Below, piece by piece: positions 4,839 through 5,469 of a DNA stretch of 5,469 nt. The notes below the pieces were generated by a model that worked only from the letters and a program-made list of their open reading frames with translations, was not told the DNA's origin and made no database searches. This DNA is from Prevotellaceae bacterium (GTDB lineage Bacteria > Bacteroidota > Bacteroidia > Bacteroidales > Bacteroidaceae): assembly GCA_022508685.1 (NCBI GenBank), contig JAFLUS010000159.1, positions 1 through 5,469 of the forward strand. Reading direction: 5' to 3'. Positions within the stretch are counted from its first letter, which is position 1; the number at the start of each line of letters is the position of its first letter. A program made the position numbers and the translations under genes.

Positions 4839-5469
4839 ATGAGCGAAGAAACTATCCGCCAGACCGCCACCACAAACGCGGGCGACGAAGACATACCCTC
4901 CTACTCTGACGAACGCCAAACCCTCTACACACGCCACCTCGTCAAGACCTATGGTAAGCGTACCGTCGTCAACGACGTCAGCATCCATGTGCAGCAAGGC
5001 GAAATCGTCGGGCTGCTCGGTCCCAACGGAGCGGGCAAGACCACTTCCTTCTACATGACCACTGGACTTGTCGTGCCCAACGCCGGACAAGTGTTCCTCA
5101 ACGATGAAGAAATCACCAAATACCCTGTTGCCCAACGCGCCAAAGCCGGCGTAGGCTACCTCGCGCAGGAAGCCTCCGTATTCCGCACCATGAGCGTGGA
5201 AGACAACATCATGTCCGTGCTCGAAATGCGCAAAGGACTCAGCCGTTCCGACCGACGCGAAATCATGGAAAACCTCCTCAACGAATTCCGTCTGCAGAAA
5301 GTTCGCCGCAATCAGGGCAACCAACTCTCCGGAGGCGAACGCCGACGCTGCGAAATCGCACGCTGCCTCGCCATCGACCCTAAATTCATCATGCTCGACG
5401 AACCGTTTGCCGGAGTCGACCCCATTGCCGTAGAAGATATCCAGTACATCGTGTGGAAACTCAAGGACC
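4839..5469 (+). CDS. lptB: LPS export ABC transporter ATPase LptB (3' end cut by the window)
   Basis: The first 210 residues are visible and the frame is open at the window end; about 30-40 residues should be missing, judging by the family length of about 240 plus the extension noted here. Motifs: Walker A Gly-Pro-Asn-Gly-Ala-Gly-Lys-Thr (61-68), Q-loop Gln110, signature Leu-Ser-Gly-Gly-Glu (163-167) followed by Arg-Arg-Arg-Cys-Glu-Ile-Ala-Arg, Walker B Met-Leu-Asp-Glu-Pro (185-189), and [10 protein letters not shown] (190-199), which is typical of LptB. LptB powers LptF/LptG to pull lipopolysaccharide from the inner membrane toward the outer membrane. Odd point: about 28 acidic, polar residues precede the usual beginning ([10 protein letters not shown]), where LptB normally starts almost directly. 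No later in-frame ATG or plausible alternative start lies before the domain, so the extension seems genuine. It diverges from mlaE. Confidence 0.95.
   Translation, partial: MSEETIRQTATTNAGDEDIPSYSDERQTLYTRHLVKTYGKRTVVNDVSIHVQQGEIVGLLGPNGAGKTTSFYMTTGLVVPNAGQVFLNDEEITKYPVAQRAKAGVGYLAQEASVFRTMSVEDNIMSVLEMRKGLSRSDRREIMENLLNEFRLQKVRRNQGNQLSGGERRRCEIARCLAIDPKFIMLDEPFAGVDPIAVEDIQYIVWKLKD

Noticed and set aside
4009..4842. 277-residue + strand open frame antisense to mlaE
   Set aside because: It is very rich in His, Gln and Arg, as expected for the complement of a G+C-biased coding frame, and mlaE on the other strand is an unmistakable full-length family member.
4791..5324. 177-residue minus-strand open frame opposite lptB
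   Set aside because: The + strand reading is a clear LptB with all ABC motifs; the opposite frame is a by-product of its C-rich third codon positions.
1..5469. CRISPR array, insertion sequence, tRNA or prophage signature
   Set aside because: No regularly spaced repeats, transposase motifs, tRNA-like cloverleaf or phage genes were seen by eye on either strand.

Overview
The window looks like chromosomal DNA from a member of the Bacteroidota, probably of the Prevotella/Bacteroides type. The support is: two promoter-like sites matching the phylum's unusual consensus (TTTG or TTG, 19-21 nt, TAnnTTTG); start codons without clear Shine-Dalgarno sequences, only A-rich leaders; and a lipoprotein whose lipidated Cys is followed by an acidic Ser-Lys-Asp-Asp-Asp-Asp stretch, as in Bacteroidota surface lipoproteins. 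Genus is not resolved.

Layout. Positions 1-116 hold an edge fragment that I cannot assign to a gene with confidence. Positions 101-131 carry a near-perfect Bacteroidota promoter on the + strand. It is followed at about 138-327 by a sequence with five or more nested, long complementary arms. I read this as a structured non-coding RNA of about 190 nt, with 6S-like architecture as the best guess. An A+T-rich gene for an exported Ig-like-domain lipoprotein follows at 394-1188 (+). It is separated from the convergent minus-strand genes by a 15-bp inverted-repeat terminator that can serve both directions.

The rest of the minus strand, read from 4743 down to 1294, is a compact four-gene run: MlaE-type permease, MlaF-type ATPase (4-bp ATGA overlap), a secreted alpha/beta-hydrolase esterase (17-nt gap), and a secreted endonuclease/exonuclease/phosphatase-fold protein (8-nt gap). 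A TTG-N20-TAATTTTG promoter lies just upstream of the permease. Diverging from it across 95 bp is lptB (4839 onward, cut by the window end), the ATPase of the LPS export machine.

Taken together, the right half is an envelope-biogenesis locus. It pairs phospholipid-asymmetry transport (MlaE/MlaF) with LPS transport (LptB), and the Mla pair is followed by two exported hydrolases where an MCE-domain MlaD gene might be expected. The least explained parts are the structured RNA at 138-327, with an 11-bp tandem repeat at its start, and the C-terminal domain of the lipoprotein. No CRISPR array, tRNA, rRNA or insertion sequence was seen.
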